A stretch of 64,000 bases of DNA, taken from the NCBI RefSeq assembly GCF_963677315.1, contig NZ_OY781939.1, forward strand, positions 1,116,001 through 1,180,000. The letters are read 5' to 3'. The notes below the pieces were generated by a model that saw only the letters and a list, made by a program, of their open reading frames with translations, was not told the DNA's origin and did no database searches. Positions within the stretch are counted from its first letter, which is position 1; every line of letters begins with the position of its first letter. This stretch comes from an uncultured Sphaerochaeta sp. GTDB taxonomy: Bacteria > Spirochaetota > Spirochaetia > Sphaerochaetales > Sphaerochaetaceae. Below, one piece after another: positions 16,970 to 25,526 of this stretch. Both the position numbers and the translations under genes were made by a program.

Positions 16970-17419
16970 TTACGATAGTTCCTTGAACCGACATCGTTCC
17001 CGGAAGGTGCAGTTCTTGCACATCAGGCCGGGACATTGCTGGAAGTCATCATTGGTTTCCAGCTGCTGTACATGCCAGGTAAGATCAGAGACACGTTTTT
17101 CCAGTGCAGCTTGTCTCTCCAGGGCTTCACTAAGCTTGCTCCGGTATTGTTTAAGCAACTCATTACGACGCTTCTCTCCAGTCGCGTCATCACTGCCCAT
17201 AAGGATGATGGAACGAATCTCATTCAGAGAGAAGTCCAATTCCTTCAACTCTGCAATTCTGTTTAGATACACCACATCTGCATCGGTATAGTAGCGTTGA
17301 CCACCTTCTGAACGGGAATTGGTTTTCAGCAACCCCAGGGACTCATAGTATCTGATGGTCCGTGCGGTAACATTGCATTTCCTAGCCAATTCTCCGATAC
17401 GATAGGTATTTTCCTGCAT
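16970..17419 (-). CDS. MerR-family regulator with a four-cysteine C-terminus
   Basis: A 149-residue regulator. Residues 4-75 are the MerR winged helix (YRIGELARKCNVTARTIRYYESLGLL), followed by a dimerisation coiled coil (about 80-120). The tail has QQCPGLMCKNCTFRERCRF, four cysteines spaced C-x4-C-x2-C-x5-C. SoxR carries its [2Fe-2S] cluster on C-x2-C-x-C-x5-C at the same place, so a metal or Fe-S sensor is likely but the spacing is different. The gene diverges from radC, and a dyad stands in the short promoter region. Confidence 0.85.
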   Translation of the reverse strand: MQENTYRIGELARKCNVTARTIRYYESLGLLKTNSRSEGGQRYYTDADVVYLNRIAELKELDFSLNEIRSIILMGSDDATGEKRRNELLKQYRSKLSEALERQAALEKRVSDLTWHVQQLETNDDFQQCPGLMCKNCTFRERCRFKELS

Positions 17420-17435
17420 GCCTTAGTTGTACCAC

Positions 17436-17452
17436 AGCTCTACCGCAGAGCT
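17436..17452. promoter_or_regulatory. MerR operator candidate
   Basis: AGCTCT (17436-17441) and AGAGCT (17447-17452) are perfect inverted repeats with a five-base centre. On the minus strand the dyad fits between TTGAGC and TACAAC (18-base spacer), the long-spacer promoter layout that MerR proteins act on. It would autoregulate merR. Confidence 0.5.
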
Positions 17453-17487
17453 CAAGCAAACAAGAGGGTTTTGCATCTTAGCTAAGT

Positions 17488-18171
17488 ATGAAATACAAAA
17501 TAAACCAACCAACTGAACGGCGGATCAAGGAGATGGCTGTCTGCGACCGACCAAGGGAGCGGCTAGTCTTACGTGGGGCTGAGGCACTCAGTGACCAGGA
17601 ACTTCTCTCCATCCTCATCGGGAGCGGGAATCGTGACCGCCCAGTGAACGCAATTGCCAAGGATCTTCTGGAGCTCCTGGACCGAAAGCCTATGGCCAAC
17701 AATGAAGATTTGATGGCCATAGGAGGACTTGGTATGGCGAAGGCCACCCTCATAGGGGCAGCCCTAGAGCTTGGAAGAAGAAGGCTCCCTGCCAAACGAA
17801 GGCAAATTTCCACTCCAGGAGACATTTTTCCCCTGATCAGGCACTATGCAGGACGTATGCAGGAACACTTCCTGAGTATCTGTTTGAACGGAGCCCATGA
17901 GGTACTCTCGGTGAATGTATGCTCCATAGGATTGGTAAACCGTACACTCGTACATCCAAGGGAAGTCTTCGGCGAAGCAGTACGTCAGCGTGCCACGGCC
18001 ATCCTGGTAGCCCATAATCACCCCAGTGGCAATCTTGAGCCAAGTGTGGAGGACAAGGATGTAACAAGGAGGCTGAAGCAAGCAGGGGATATCCTGGGTA
18101 TTAAGGTACTGGATCATTTAATCTTCAGCGAAGAGGGGTATTTATCGATGCTGGAGGGTAATCTGTTCTAA
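17488..18171 (+). CDS. radC: RadC-family JAB-domain protein
   Basis: A 227-residue protein. Residues 1-90 have the helix-hairpin-helix-like N-terminus (RLVLRGAEALSDQELLSILIGSG), and the C-terminal JAB/MPN domain has the metal-binding VAHNHPSGNLEPSVED (H-x-H-x10-D). These are the full RadC marks. The historical link to DNA repair is disputed; family members are often near mobile elements. The gene lies directly before a vapBC pair. Length is normal. Confidence 0.92.
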   Translation: MKYKINQPTERRIKEMAVCDRPRERLVLRGAEALSDQELLSILIGSGNRDRPVNAIAKDLLELLDRKPMANNEDLMAIGGLGMAKATLIGAALELGRRRLPAKRRQISTPGDIFPLIRHYAGRMQEHFLSICLNGAHEVLSVNVCSIGLVNRTLVHPREVFGEAVRQRATAILVAHNHPSGNLEPSVEDKDVTRRLKQAGDILGIKVLDHLIFSEEGYLSMLEGNLF

Positions 18172-18187
18172 AGAAGAAATGAAAATT

Positions 18188-18264
18188 ACCAGGTGCAAGC
18201 TCCTTTCGGTTGCCACAAAACCAAATTTTCTCTACTGGTTTTTGGCTTGCACCTGGTTTTCTTA
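18188..18264 (+). terminator. long hairpin after radC, probable terminator
   Basis: ACCAGGTGCAAGC (18188-18200) is a perfect 13-base inverted repeat of GCTTGCACCTGGT (18245-18257). Inside it CAAAACCA (18216-18223) pairs with TGGTTTTTG (18236-18244), so the whole segment can fold into one long stem. TTTTCTT follows. It works as a terminator for radC but is larger than usual and may be a small repeat element. Confidence 0.65.
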
Positions 18265-18362
18265 TGAAATGCTCATAGGTACAGACCAACCGATAGAAAC
18301 ATTATTAGAGTATAAGGCGATGATTATGAAACAACAGTTCTTATCCAAACAAAGCAATAAGA

Positions 18363-18414
18363 TTGACGCTTTTGGGGATGATGTGTATGATATCTAATAT
18401 TTATACACATATTA
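18363..18414 (+). promoter_or_regulatory. vapBC promoter and operator candidate
   Basis: TTGACG (18363-18368) and TATGAT (18386-18391) are 17 bases apart, a near-consensus sigma70 promoter. Just downstream TAATAT (18395-18400) and ATATTA (18409-18414) form an inverted repeat where VapBC complexes usually bind to repress their own operon. Confidence 0.6.
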
Positions 18415-18428
18415 CCCAGGAGGCTGCG

Positions 18429-18623
18429 ATGCGGACGAATATCGTCATTGATGATCGGCTGATGAGCGAGGCTTTGATGATTTCAGGCTGCAAAACGAAA
18501 AAAGAAGCCGTGGAACAAGCATTGAAACTCCTCATTATCATGAAGAAGCAAGAAAAGATCCGGGAACTCAGGGGTAAGTTATCTTGGGAAGGAGACCTTG
18601 ATGCAATGAGGACCGACGTATGA
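18429..18623 (+). CDS. vapB: VapB-type antitoxin
   Basis: A 64-residue protein beginning RTNIVIDDRLMSEALMISGCKTKKEAVEQALKLL, the ribbon-helix-helix of the VapB_antitoxin family (PF09957-like), followed by a charged tail (KIRELRGKLSWEGDLDAMRTDV) of the kind that wraps the toxin. ATG at 18429 is chosen for the AGGAGG six bases upstream; the frame is open further upstream without a ribosome site. Its stop overlaps the toxin start by four bases. Confidence 0.87.
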   Translation: MRTNIVIDDRLMSEALMISGCKTKKEAVEQALKLLIIMKKQEKIRELRGKLSWEGDLDAMRTDV

Positions 18624-19012
18624 TCGTCGTAGATACCTCTGTTTGGATTGACTATGTGAATGGAGTGCATACAGCCCAAACTGATATCCTGGACAAAGAA
18701 TTACAGGAGAGTCGAGTTGTTACAGGTGATGTGATAATGGTGGAGTTTCTCCAAGGATTTCGGGACAACAAACAGTTCCAAACTGCCAGGATGCTTATGA
18801 ACTCACTTGAGTATTATGACTTTGTCGGAAAGGAGATGGCCATCAAGGCGGCAGAGAACTTCCGGTTGCTAAGAAAGAAAGGTATTACCGTTCGTAAGAC
18901 CATCGATGTTCTTATAGCAACGTTTTGCATTGAACATGGATTTGAACTTCTTCACAATGACAGGGATTTTGAACCGATGAAAGAGATTCTTGGTTTGCAA
19001 GTAAAACACTAA
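18620..19012 (+). CDS. vapC: VapC-type PIN-domain ribonuclease toxin
   Basis: A 130-residue PIN-domain protein. The acidic metal-binding residues are all visible: D5 in VVDTSVWIDY, E42 in VEFLQG, D96 in TIDVLIA and D114/D116 in HNDRDF. Family members cleave tRNA or rRNA and are blocked by the partner VapB encoded upstream. Translationally coupled (ATGA). The toxin appears intact and of normal length. Confidence 0.9.
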   Translation: MIVVDTSVWIDYVNGVHTAQTDILDKELQESRVVTGDVIMVEFLQGFRDNKQFQTARMLMNSLEYYDFVGKEMAIKAAENFRLLRKKGITVRKTIDVLIATFCIEHGFELLHNDRDFEPMKEILGLQVKH

Positions 19013-19293
19013 TGTTGCACCAGCATGCTCACTACCGATGGTAAGCTGAATGAATTTGGACACCAGCAATGGTCGCAGCCACTGAAAAAGTGTCTTTTAA
19101 TCGAGCTCGTGTCCACAAGAAAGTGTATCCCAAAGCGCACCTATAGCAATCTACTTGAGCATGTACGCCTGTTGATCGTTATCATACAGCAACCCCTTAT
19201 TTAAACCCAGGAAAGTGTTTTCTTCATCAGAACAGAGAGGTGATAAACTCGCTAGCAAGGAACTAAACCAGCTCCTCTTATGAGAAAGGGATC
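19013..19293. other. gap between vapC and the WYL regulator gene
   Basis: About 280 bases between convergent genes. I see no terminator with a T run, no tRNA and no convincing ORF. GGACACC at 19058-19064 and GTGTCC at 19110-19115 form a short inverted repeat, which could mark the remains of a mobile element, but nothing else supports that. Confidence 0.3.
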
Positions 19294-20232
19294 CTAATCC
19301 GAGCTTTCGTATAAGGCAGCTATTGCATGAACCCGACGCTTCATCTCCATGCGGATATGCATGGGTTCCAAACACTCGCAGGCATCTCCAAAACTGAGTA
19401 GGATATTGTAATAGTAATCATTTTCTATGAAGGGTAAATCAACAAGGTAATGATCATCACCATCTGGCGAAACGTGTTCAGATCTACAATAATCAAGCAC
19501 TCGTTCCTTAGCTGATGCATGAATACGTATTTTGATTGGCTTATGCATCATTTCCAAGGTATCTGAAAAATCCAACTGTGGTTCATGATACGCTCGTGGT
19601 ATAAAGCGCTCTTCAGATATCTGCAAACCTGACATACGTGATATCCTGAACAATCGATAATCATTTCTTCTATAGCAGTACCCATGGACATACCACCTAC
19701 TTCCCTTCAATACCAATTGATATGGCTCAGCTGTGCGTGTGGTTGTATTACCATAGCGGTCTGCATAGACAAAGGAAAGCAATTTGCTTTCCTGTAACGC
19801 TGTCCTGATCATCTTTAGGGCGGATTGTATGGTTTTATTCCCCATCCACGGACTCAAATCGATGTGTATCTGATTTGCTTTCAGTGCAATCTCTTTAGCC
19901 CTATCAGGAGGAATGAAACTATTCACTTTTGCAAGGGCACCAACCAGCTCATCACCTCGTATCATACCAGAAAGGCTGGATAGCCCCATCAAGATAGCGG
20001 AAAGGTCGGTAGTCGAGAAAACCTTCCGATCGACCTTGTATCCCGGCATGATCTCAAAGCCGCCACCCACACCAGAGGTTGAACATACAGGAATACCAGC
20101 CATTCCGATTGCCTCAATGTCACGGTAGATCGTTCTAAGCGAAACCTCGAACATATCGGCCAACTCCTGTGCCCCGACACGGTCTTTATCGAGGAGTACC
20201 ATTATTATGCTTACAAGCCTGTCTACTTTCAT
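19294..20232 (-). CDS. WYL-domain transcriptional regulator (YafY type)
   Basis: A 312-residue regulator. The N-terminal DeoR-like winged helix (RVGAQELADMFEVSLRTIYRDIEAIGMAGIPV) is followed by the WYL region, here AEPYQLVLKGSRWYVHGYC, and the C-terminal WCX extension with residues binding a nucleotide or nucleic-acid ligand in studied members. It diverges from a cysteine hydrolase gene with an inverted repeat between them, so that gene is the likely target. Confidence 0.88.
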   Translation of the reverse strand: MKVDRLVSIIMVLLDKDRVGAQELADMFEVSLRTIYRDIEAIGMAGIPVCSTSGVGGGFEIMPGYKVDRKVFSTTDLSAILMGLSSLSGMIRGDELVGALAKVNSFIPPDRAKEIALKANQIHIDLSPWMGNKTIQSALKMIRTALQESKLLSFVYADRYGNTTTRTAEPYQLVLKGSRWYVHGYCYRRNDYRLFRISRMSGLQISEERFIPRAYHEPQLDFSDTLEMMHKPIKIRIHASAKERVLDYCRSEHVSPDGDDHYLVDLPFIENDYYYNILLSFGDACECLEPMHIRMEMKRRVHAIAALYESSD

Positions 20233-20271
20233 CTGATTGCAATCTTCCTGTAGTTTGTATAGGTATTGTGG

Positions 20272-20297
20272 ATTGTTGCCACACTGTTGTCAACAAT
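20272..20297. promoter_or_regulatory. inverted repeat between the WYL regulator and hydrolase genes
   Basis: ATTGTTG (20272-20278) and CAACAAT (20291-20297) form a perfect seven-base dyad with a 12-base gap in the divergent promoter region. Candidate site for the WYL regulator. TATAGT at 20305 may be the -10 of the hydrolase gene. Confidence 0.45.
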
Positions 20298-20345
20298 TGC
20301 ATTCTATAGTGATACCAACAAAGCAACCTAACAGGGAGATCCACT

Positions 20346-20843
20346 ATGCAGAAGAAAGTCTTGGTCGTAATCGATATCCAAAACGACATAACCAAAAACT
20401 ACAAGCAAGTTATCGGCAACATCAATAAAGCCATTGATTGGGCAGCGAAAACGAATATTCACGTTGTTTACATACGACATGAAAACCTATCGGACGGAAC
20501 GAGGACATTTAAAAGAGGAACACGTGGGGCTGAATTAGCTCCAGATTTGCACATAGTATCAGAGAATGTATTTACAAAATACAAAGGAAATGCCTTAACC
20601 TCTGAAGCTTTTTTAACCTTCATTACTGAAAATGACATAAGGGAGTTCTATATAGCAGGAGCCGATGCTGTCGCTTGCGTTAAGTCAACATGCTACAACC
20701 TTCGCAAAGCACAATACGAAGTCAAGGTACTATCAGATTGCATCACCAGTTATGATACAAGGAAAATTGACGAGATGCTGCAGTACTATGAGAGCAAAGG
20801 TTGTGCCGTCACCAGCTTGCATGACTTATTTTCAGATCAATAA
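20346..20843 (+). CDS. isochorismatase-family cysteine hydrolase
   Basis: A 165-residue protein with the alpha/beta fold of the isochorismatase/nicotinamidase family. The catalytic triad positions are visible: Asp in VVIDIQNDI (about residue 9-13), a basic residue in the KRGTRGAEL stretch, and Cys in AGADAVACVKST. Substrate unknown; close relatives hydrolyse amides such as nicotinamide or ureido compounds. Start follows AGGGAGA. Divergent from the WYL regulator, which probably controls it. Confidence 0.82.
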   Translation: MQKKVLVVIDIQNDITKNYKQVIGNINKAIDWAAKTNIHVVYIRHENLSDGTRTFKRGTRGAELAPDLHIVSENVFTKYKGNALTSEAFLTFITENDIREFYIAGADAVACVKSTCYNLRKAQYEVKVLSDCITSYDTRKIDEMLQYYESKGCAVTSLHDLFSDQ

Positions 20844-20858
20844 CCTTGCATACAACAT

Positions 20859-21374
20859 TCACCACTGCTCAGAGAAGCGGTCCACAACCAATACTCCTTG
20901 GGGAACATTCAGTTTCAAATATAATCGTCCATGAGCGTTGTAACCGACCAATTTGATTGTATGTTTCCCTGGGCGCAGCGTAAGATGACCAGATGCATCC
21001 TTCCCTACCTCGGACAGTATCTCGACTTCACCAGTTTCCTCATGGACCAGCACCACTTTGTACTCCTCTGCCTGTACATCTGCTCTATCTAGTTCATAGG
21101 GTAGCAGAACTGTATGATCGGTAGATATTTCAAATACCGTATCACGACCAAAAAAACCCTTGAAATCAATGGTGATTGAATCAGATACGGTATGTGAACT
21201 ACGGTGCTGGTAGGAGTACGAATCACCCACTTGGGATATCCAAGCAGGATCTTTACATTGTTCTTTCGAGAATCGTTTACCGTAACCAAGCGGAAACAAC
21301 GAACACGAAATTCCGAACAGCATCACCAACCCAACAAGAAACACCAGTCTTGATCCTCTTCTATTTTGTTTCAT
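20859..21374 (-). CDS. putative secreted lipoprotein of unknown function
   Basis: A 171-residue exported protein. The signal peptide (about residues 9-24) ends LFGISC, an acceptable lipobox, so Cys24 may be lipidated. The rest is predicted to be beta-rich, with no motif that I recognise; the stretch GHLTLRPGKHTIKLVGYNAHG resembles a small carbohydrate- or surface-type beta-sandwich but this is a guess. The start lies beside a 20-base palindrome shared with the divergent LuxR-type gene. Confidence 0.65.
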   Translation of the reverse strand: MKQNRRGSRLVFLVGLVMLFGISCSLFPLGYGKRFSKEQCKDPAWISQVGDSYSYQHRSSHTVSDSITIDFKGFFGRDTVFEISTDHTVLLPYELDRADVQAEEYKVVLVHEETGEVEILSEVGKDASGHLTLRPGKHTIKLVGYNAHGRLYLKLNVPQGVLVVDRFSEQW

Positions 21375-21418
21375 ACGATACCTCTGAGAAATTGATACTG
21401 TTAAGATTCACTGATAAC

Positions 21419-21438
21419 CATACGAATATATTCGTATG
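21419..21438. promoter_or_regulatory. perfect 20-base palindrome, operator candidate
   Basis: CATACGAATATATTCGTATG is its own reverse complement over all 20 bases. It stands in the 87-base region between the divergent lipoprotein and LuxR-type genes. A dimeric regulator site is the simplest reading; the LuxR-type protein is the obvious candidate. Confidence 0.6.
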
Positions 21439-21461
21439 TTGATGAAAACACGATATTCATC

Positions 21462-22427
21462 TTGCCTGACAACCTCTACGATGGTACAGTCTTCCCAGTG
21501 AAACATGTAATATTACTGGGTTACATCATCATCTTCTCAACAGGATTTGGTGCCCTCGCGGCATTACTGGTGCTTTCTATGCGGCTCAAACAACCGTTTA
21601 CCAAGCGTATGGCCGTAGTACAGGGACTGTTCATCGCCAGTCTTGCAATGGTTGCAATCTATTATTATCTCATGCAGGTGTTGGAGCTGATCGGGCCAAG
21701 ACAAGCAACAGTGGAGGCCGTATTCGGAGTAATCTCTTCTTTGCTCACCATGGGACTGTATCTTGGATTATGGTGGATCCTGGGAATACGGGAATTGCAG
21801 AAAGGAACAGGAAATCTGTTTCTGTATGCCCGTATAAGTTGTCTGGTTTCTGCGGCACTGATGGTAATCGGGATGGCAGGGTCCCTGTTGTCTGCAAGCA
21901 CGTTAACCACCTCTAGCATATGGCAAGCTTTTGTGTATCTCGTAGTAGCAATTACCCTCTCTCTATTTGGGCTCACCCTGGTGAAAGCTCCAATGAAACA
22001 ACAACATAGTGCATACCGCTTGCTTGTTCATGGCATTGGATACTGTTCATTAGCATATGTTCCCCTCAGTCTACTCGAGTTGCTCTTGAGTCGATCATTG
22101 GGAGACACTATTCGCCCACTCTCACTCGAGTACTTGTTCTATCTTGGTATCAATGTGGTTGTGCTTATTTCCTCACTTCGCTCATTGGGAAAGGACCCTA
22201 CGAGTACATCGGCTTTTAGACCCATACAGGAATCAACATGGACACGCTTTTCCTTGACTCCGCGAGAACGGGAGATGGCAACCCTTATCGCACAAGGACA
22301 ATCAAACAAAGAGATAGCGAGCAACCTGGGGATTTCTGAAGCTACTGTGCGAACCCACATATACAATCTCTTCCAGAAAGTCGGAGCCCAAAGCCGGATC
22401 GACCTGTTAAACATGCTCCACGACTGA
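21462..22427 (+). CDS. membrane-anchored LuxR-type regulator
   Basis: A protein of up to 321 residues with about seven hydrophobic segments in its first 235 residues, then a LuxR/GerE helix-turn-helix at the C-terminus (LTPREREMATLIAQGQSNKEIASNLGISEATVRTHIYNLFQKVGA, about 265-309). It would sense a membrane or external signal and bind DNA from the membrane. The start is unclear: TTG at 21462 and GTG at 21498 are both in frame, and neither has a good ribosome site. Confidence 0.78.
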   Translation: MPDNLYDGTVFPVKHVILLGYIIIFSTGFGALAALLVLSMRLKQPFTKRMAVVQGLFIASLAMVAIYYYLMQVLELIGPRQATVEAVFGVISSLLTMGLYLGLWWILGIRELQKGTGNLFLYARISCLVSAALMVIGMAGSLLSASTLTTSSIWQAFVYLVVAITLSLFGLTLVKAPMKQQHSAYRLLVHGIGYCSLAYVPLSLLELLLSRSLGDTIRPLSLEYLFYLGINVVVLISSLRSLGKDPTSTSAFRPIQESTWTRFSLTPREREMATLIAQGQSNKEIASNLGISEATVRTHIYNLFQKVGAQSRIDLLNMLHD

Positions 22428-22444
22428 TGCAATATCTTGAACTC

Positions 22445-22485
22445 AGGAGACCTCACTGTAGGATGAGGTAGCTCCTCTAGCTCTT
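22445..22485 (+). terminator. terminator after the LuxR-type gene
   Basis: AGGAGACCTCA (22445-22455) pairs with TGAGGT and CTCCT (22464-22469 and 22472-22476) with a two-base bulge, and a short CTCTTT follows. The remaining 220 bases to the next gene are A/T-rich and hold only an unmarked promoter region. Confidence 0.55.
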
Positions 22486-22705
22486 TATCACAAACATATC
22501 AATCCAATGAGTCTCAGCCGGTCTAATCTGAATTTTTTCGACAATTTTGCTCGTACGTGTCAGTATCTCTTGAAATTTTTGTAACTTACGTCATAATACA
22601 CCATATAATTTAATACAAATCTGGTTTATTTTGTTCATTACAATAAGCCCTATTTATATTCTATTTCATTAAATAGAGTTACAAAATCTACAGAGAGGAG
22701 GACGT

Positions 22706-25390
22706 ATGACACGTGATACACATGATCTATCCATCAAGACGATTATCATCACGACATTTGTCCTCGTTATCATTGTTGCAGTAGTAGTTATCGCCTATCT
22801 CATCTTTTCTCGCTGGTACAGTTCCGCTGAATCCACCGTGATGAAGATTTCCCACAGCATCAACAATCATATCTATGAGCAAGTTGCATCATTCATGGAG
22901 AGCCCCGTCTCCATCAACAATGAGAACCACAAACTTATACGTGATGGTATTGTAGACATCCAGAATGAAGAAGAACGAGAGCGATACTTTCTTGGGGCAC
23001 TGGATTCTTTCGATGAGGAAATCTACAGCTATAGCTATGGAACCGCTGAAGGGGCATACTACGGCGCCCGTCGTAATGAAACGGGAGAGTTGGAGATCAT
23101 GAGGAATGATCACTCCACTGGTGGTAATTCTTGGTATTTTTCGGTAGATGACGATTACCGTGCAGGAGACATAGCAGTTAAACTCGGGCAGTTCGATCCA
23201 CGCACCCGTCCCTGGTTCAAAGCGGCAGTAGAGGCTGGGGCCCCGGCATTCTCTCCTCTCTATAAGCATTTTGTCATGGATGACCTTACGGTATCCGTAG
23301 CAACACCTGTCTATAGCAGCGAGGGAGTCCTGAAAGGGGTTCTAGGCACGCATATGCTTCTCTCAAAGATCGGTACTTTCCTCGAGAAAACGGTCACGCC
23401 ATATGAGGGAATAGCCCTCATCGTAGAGCGAGAGAGCGGATATGTAATCGCAAACTCACAAGGTTTACAGAATTTTGCCATACGTCCCGACCGATCGTTG
23501 GAAAGACTCCATATAGAACAAATAACCAATGAAGCCTTGCATAGAGCCTTCAAACAATTCACGTCGACTGGAAAATCCCAAGTTACCTATAGGCAGGGAA
23601 TCGAGCATATGTTCGCAGACGTCCAGGGATTTCAGGCTGAGGGGGTTGATTGGGTGATCATATCGGCGGTAACCGGGGATTTCCTTCTCGATGAAGTTCA
23701 GCAAAGTATCTCCCTAACCATACTACTGATCATTATTGCAATCTTGGCGATAGTACTCATCTATCGCCTCATCACTTCCCGACTCTTCAGACCGATACAG
23801 GAACTACTGGATGTATCAAAAGCCATCGCTGAAGGAGATCTTTCCAGACGTGTCACGGTTGCAAGAGACGATGAAATCGGCAGCATTGCAAGCAGCCTCA
23901 ACCATGTGGCTAACAGCCTGCATCAGCTTTTCTTCAACCTTGAAAATAGTGTGGAGAAGCGTACCCATGAACTGCACGAAACCAACACCCAATTGGAAGC
24001 AAACAGGGATCAGCTCAGCTTGATCCTGAACTCTGCAGCAGAGGGTATCTATGGAATTGACAGTGAAGGAAAATGCACCTTCTGCAACCGTAGCTCACTG
24101 CTTCTGTTGGGATATGATAAAGAGCAAGATTTGCTCGGAAAGAACATGCATGAGCTGATCCATCACAGCTATGAAGATGGTTCCAAATTCCCTTTGGATT
24201 CCTGCAAGGTATTTAGAGCAATTCAAACCGGTATTGGATACTCGGAAAATGGAGAAGTGTTCTGGAGGAAGGATGGTTCGAATTTTCCTGTCTCCTACCA
24301 TGCTTTTCCACAAATACGCAATGAACAGGTCATTGGAGCAGTCATTACATTTACTGATATAACTGAACGCAGGCAGCATGAACAACAAATTGAGTATATG
24401 CGTTGTCATGATTCCCTCACAGGTCTGCATAACCGTAATTGCTTTGAGGAAAAACACACAACGATGGACGTGCCTGAGAATCTGCCGCTCTCCATTATCT
24501 TTGCCGATATCAATGCCCTTAAATTAACCAACGATATTTTTGGCCACAGTGCAGGAGATGAACTGATCAAGAAATCAGCAGAAATCCTAAAACATGCCTG
24601 CAGAGAGTCCGACATAATCGCCCGTCTTGGGGGTGATGAATTCATTATCGTATTGCCGAACACGACAGCGGATGATGCAGCCAGGATCATTGGGCAGATC
24701 CAACTGGAGTTCTCCCAAACGAAAGTGGAAGCCATGCGCTGTAGCATATCGCTGGGAAGTTGCACCAAGGTACACCAAGAACAGTCCCTCAATGATACCG
24801 TTGTGACCGCAGAGAATCAGATGTATCAGGATAAGACAAGAAACAGAGGCACGGTTAACAGGGCAATCATCAGTGCATTGCAGGAAACTCTGCACACCAG
24901 GAGCCCTCGTGAAAAGGACCACGCAGAAAAAGTACAGGTCATTGCAAGTAGGTTTGGCTCTTCACTCCATCTTAATGAGGCAGAGATCAGTGCCTTGGAA
25001 CGCACTGCATACCTGCATGATATCGGTAAAATCGTCCTTGAACCACATATCTTGGACTGTGAGCAGTTACGTGATGATGAGCGCGAGCAAATACGCCAAC
25101 ACCCTGCCATCGGATACAGGATCCTGAATCTTTTTGATGATACGCTTGATATAGCTGAATATGTCTACGGCCATCACGAACGGTGGGATGGTTCAGGCTA
25201 TCCTAGGGGCTTGAAACATGATCAAATTCCGTACATCTCCCGTATCCTATCCATCGCGGAAGCATATGAGCGGATTGTGGAGAGAAGTCATTCAAGAGAA
25301 GAGGCATTCAAAGAAATACGGGAGGGAAAAGGAACCCAGTTCGACCCCGAACTTGCCCAAGCATTCCTGGACATGATGGAGCAACAGTGA
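22706..25390 (+). CDS. dCache-HAMP-PAS-GGDEF-HD-GYP cyclic-di-GMP protein
   Basis: An 894-residue membrane receptor. Order: transmembrane segment (about 12-35), periplasmic double Cache sensor (about 40-330; RTRPWFKAA and APAFSPLYKH are typical), transmembrane segment (about 335-355), HAMP (about 360-410), PAS (about 430-550), GGDEF (about 560-715), HD-GYP (about 725-890). GGDEF is intact near residue 640, with the inhibitory I-site RESD five residues upstream. HD-GYP has YLHDIGKI, GHHERWDGSGYPRGL. Both synthesis and breakdown of c-di-GMP are therefore possible. Start follows GAGGAGG. Stands alone. Confidence 0.93.
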   Translation: MTRDTHDLSIKTIIITTFVLVIIVAVVVIAYLIFSRWYSSAESTVMKISHSINNHIYEQVASFMESPVSINNENHKLIRDGIVDIQNEEERERYFLGALDSFDEEIYSYSYGTAEGAYYGARRNETGELEIMRNDHSTGGNSWYFSVDDDYRAGDIAVKLGQFDPRTRPWFKAAVEAGAPAFSPLYKHFVMDDLTVSVATPVYSSEGVLKGVLGTHMLLSKIGTFLEKTVTPYEGIALIVERESGYVIANSQGLQNFAIRPDRSLERLHIEQITNEALHRAFKQFTSTGKSQVTYRQGIEHMFADVQGFQAEGVDWVIISAVTGDFLLDEVQQSISLTILLIIIAILAIVLIYRLITSRLFRPIQELLDVSKAIAEGDLSRRVTVARDDEIGSIASSLNHVANSLHQLFFNLENSVEKRTHELHETNTQLEANRDQLSLILNSAAEGIYGIDSEGKCTFCNRSSLLLLGYDKEQDLLGKNMHELIHHSYEDGSKFPLDSCKVFRAIQTGIGYSENGEVFWRKDGSNFPVSYHAFPQIRNEQVIGAVITFTDITERRQHEQQIEYMRCHDSLTGLHNRNCFEEKHTTMDVPENLPLSIIFADINALKLTNDIFGHSAGDELIKKSAEILKHACRESDIIARLGGDEFIIVLPNTTADDAARIIGQIQLEFSQTKVEAMRCSISLGSCTKVHQEQSLNDTVVTAENQMYQDKTRNRGTVNRAIISALQETLHTRSPREKDHAEKVQVIASRFGSSLHLNEAEISALERTAYLHDIGKIVLEPHILDCEQLRDDEREQIRQHPAIGYRILNLFDDTLDIAEYVYGHHERWDGSGYPRGLKHDQIPYISRILSIAEAYERIVERSHSREEAFKEIREGKGTQFDPELAQAFLDMMEQQ

Positions 25391-25526
25391 GTCTTCTCTT
25401 TTAATAGACAAATGCATGATTTCCCTATCACTCTCATAGGAGTAATCCAGCATTCGAACAGCCCGTAGCTTTGCTCACTCCTCATCCTTTATTGACTGAT
25501 AGAGCAAAAAGCTCTACATTTTCCCT

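Noticed and set aside
18179..18397. 72-residue frame between radC and vapB
   Set aside because: It covers the long hairpin and the vapBC promoter and has no ribosome site; the structure explains the sequence better.
19058..19115. GGACACC/GTGTCC pair as insertion-sequence remains
   Set aside because: No transposase fragment or target duplication; a six-base match is expected by chance.
25500..25515. TAGAGC/GCTCTA repeat as a terminator
   Set aside because: Only six pairs, no T run, and directly before a start codon; could be chance or a small operator.
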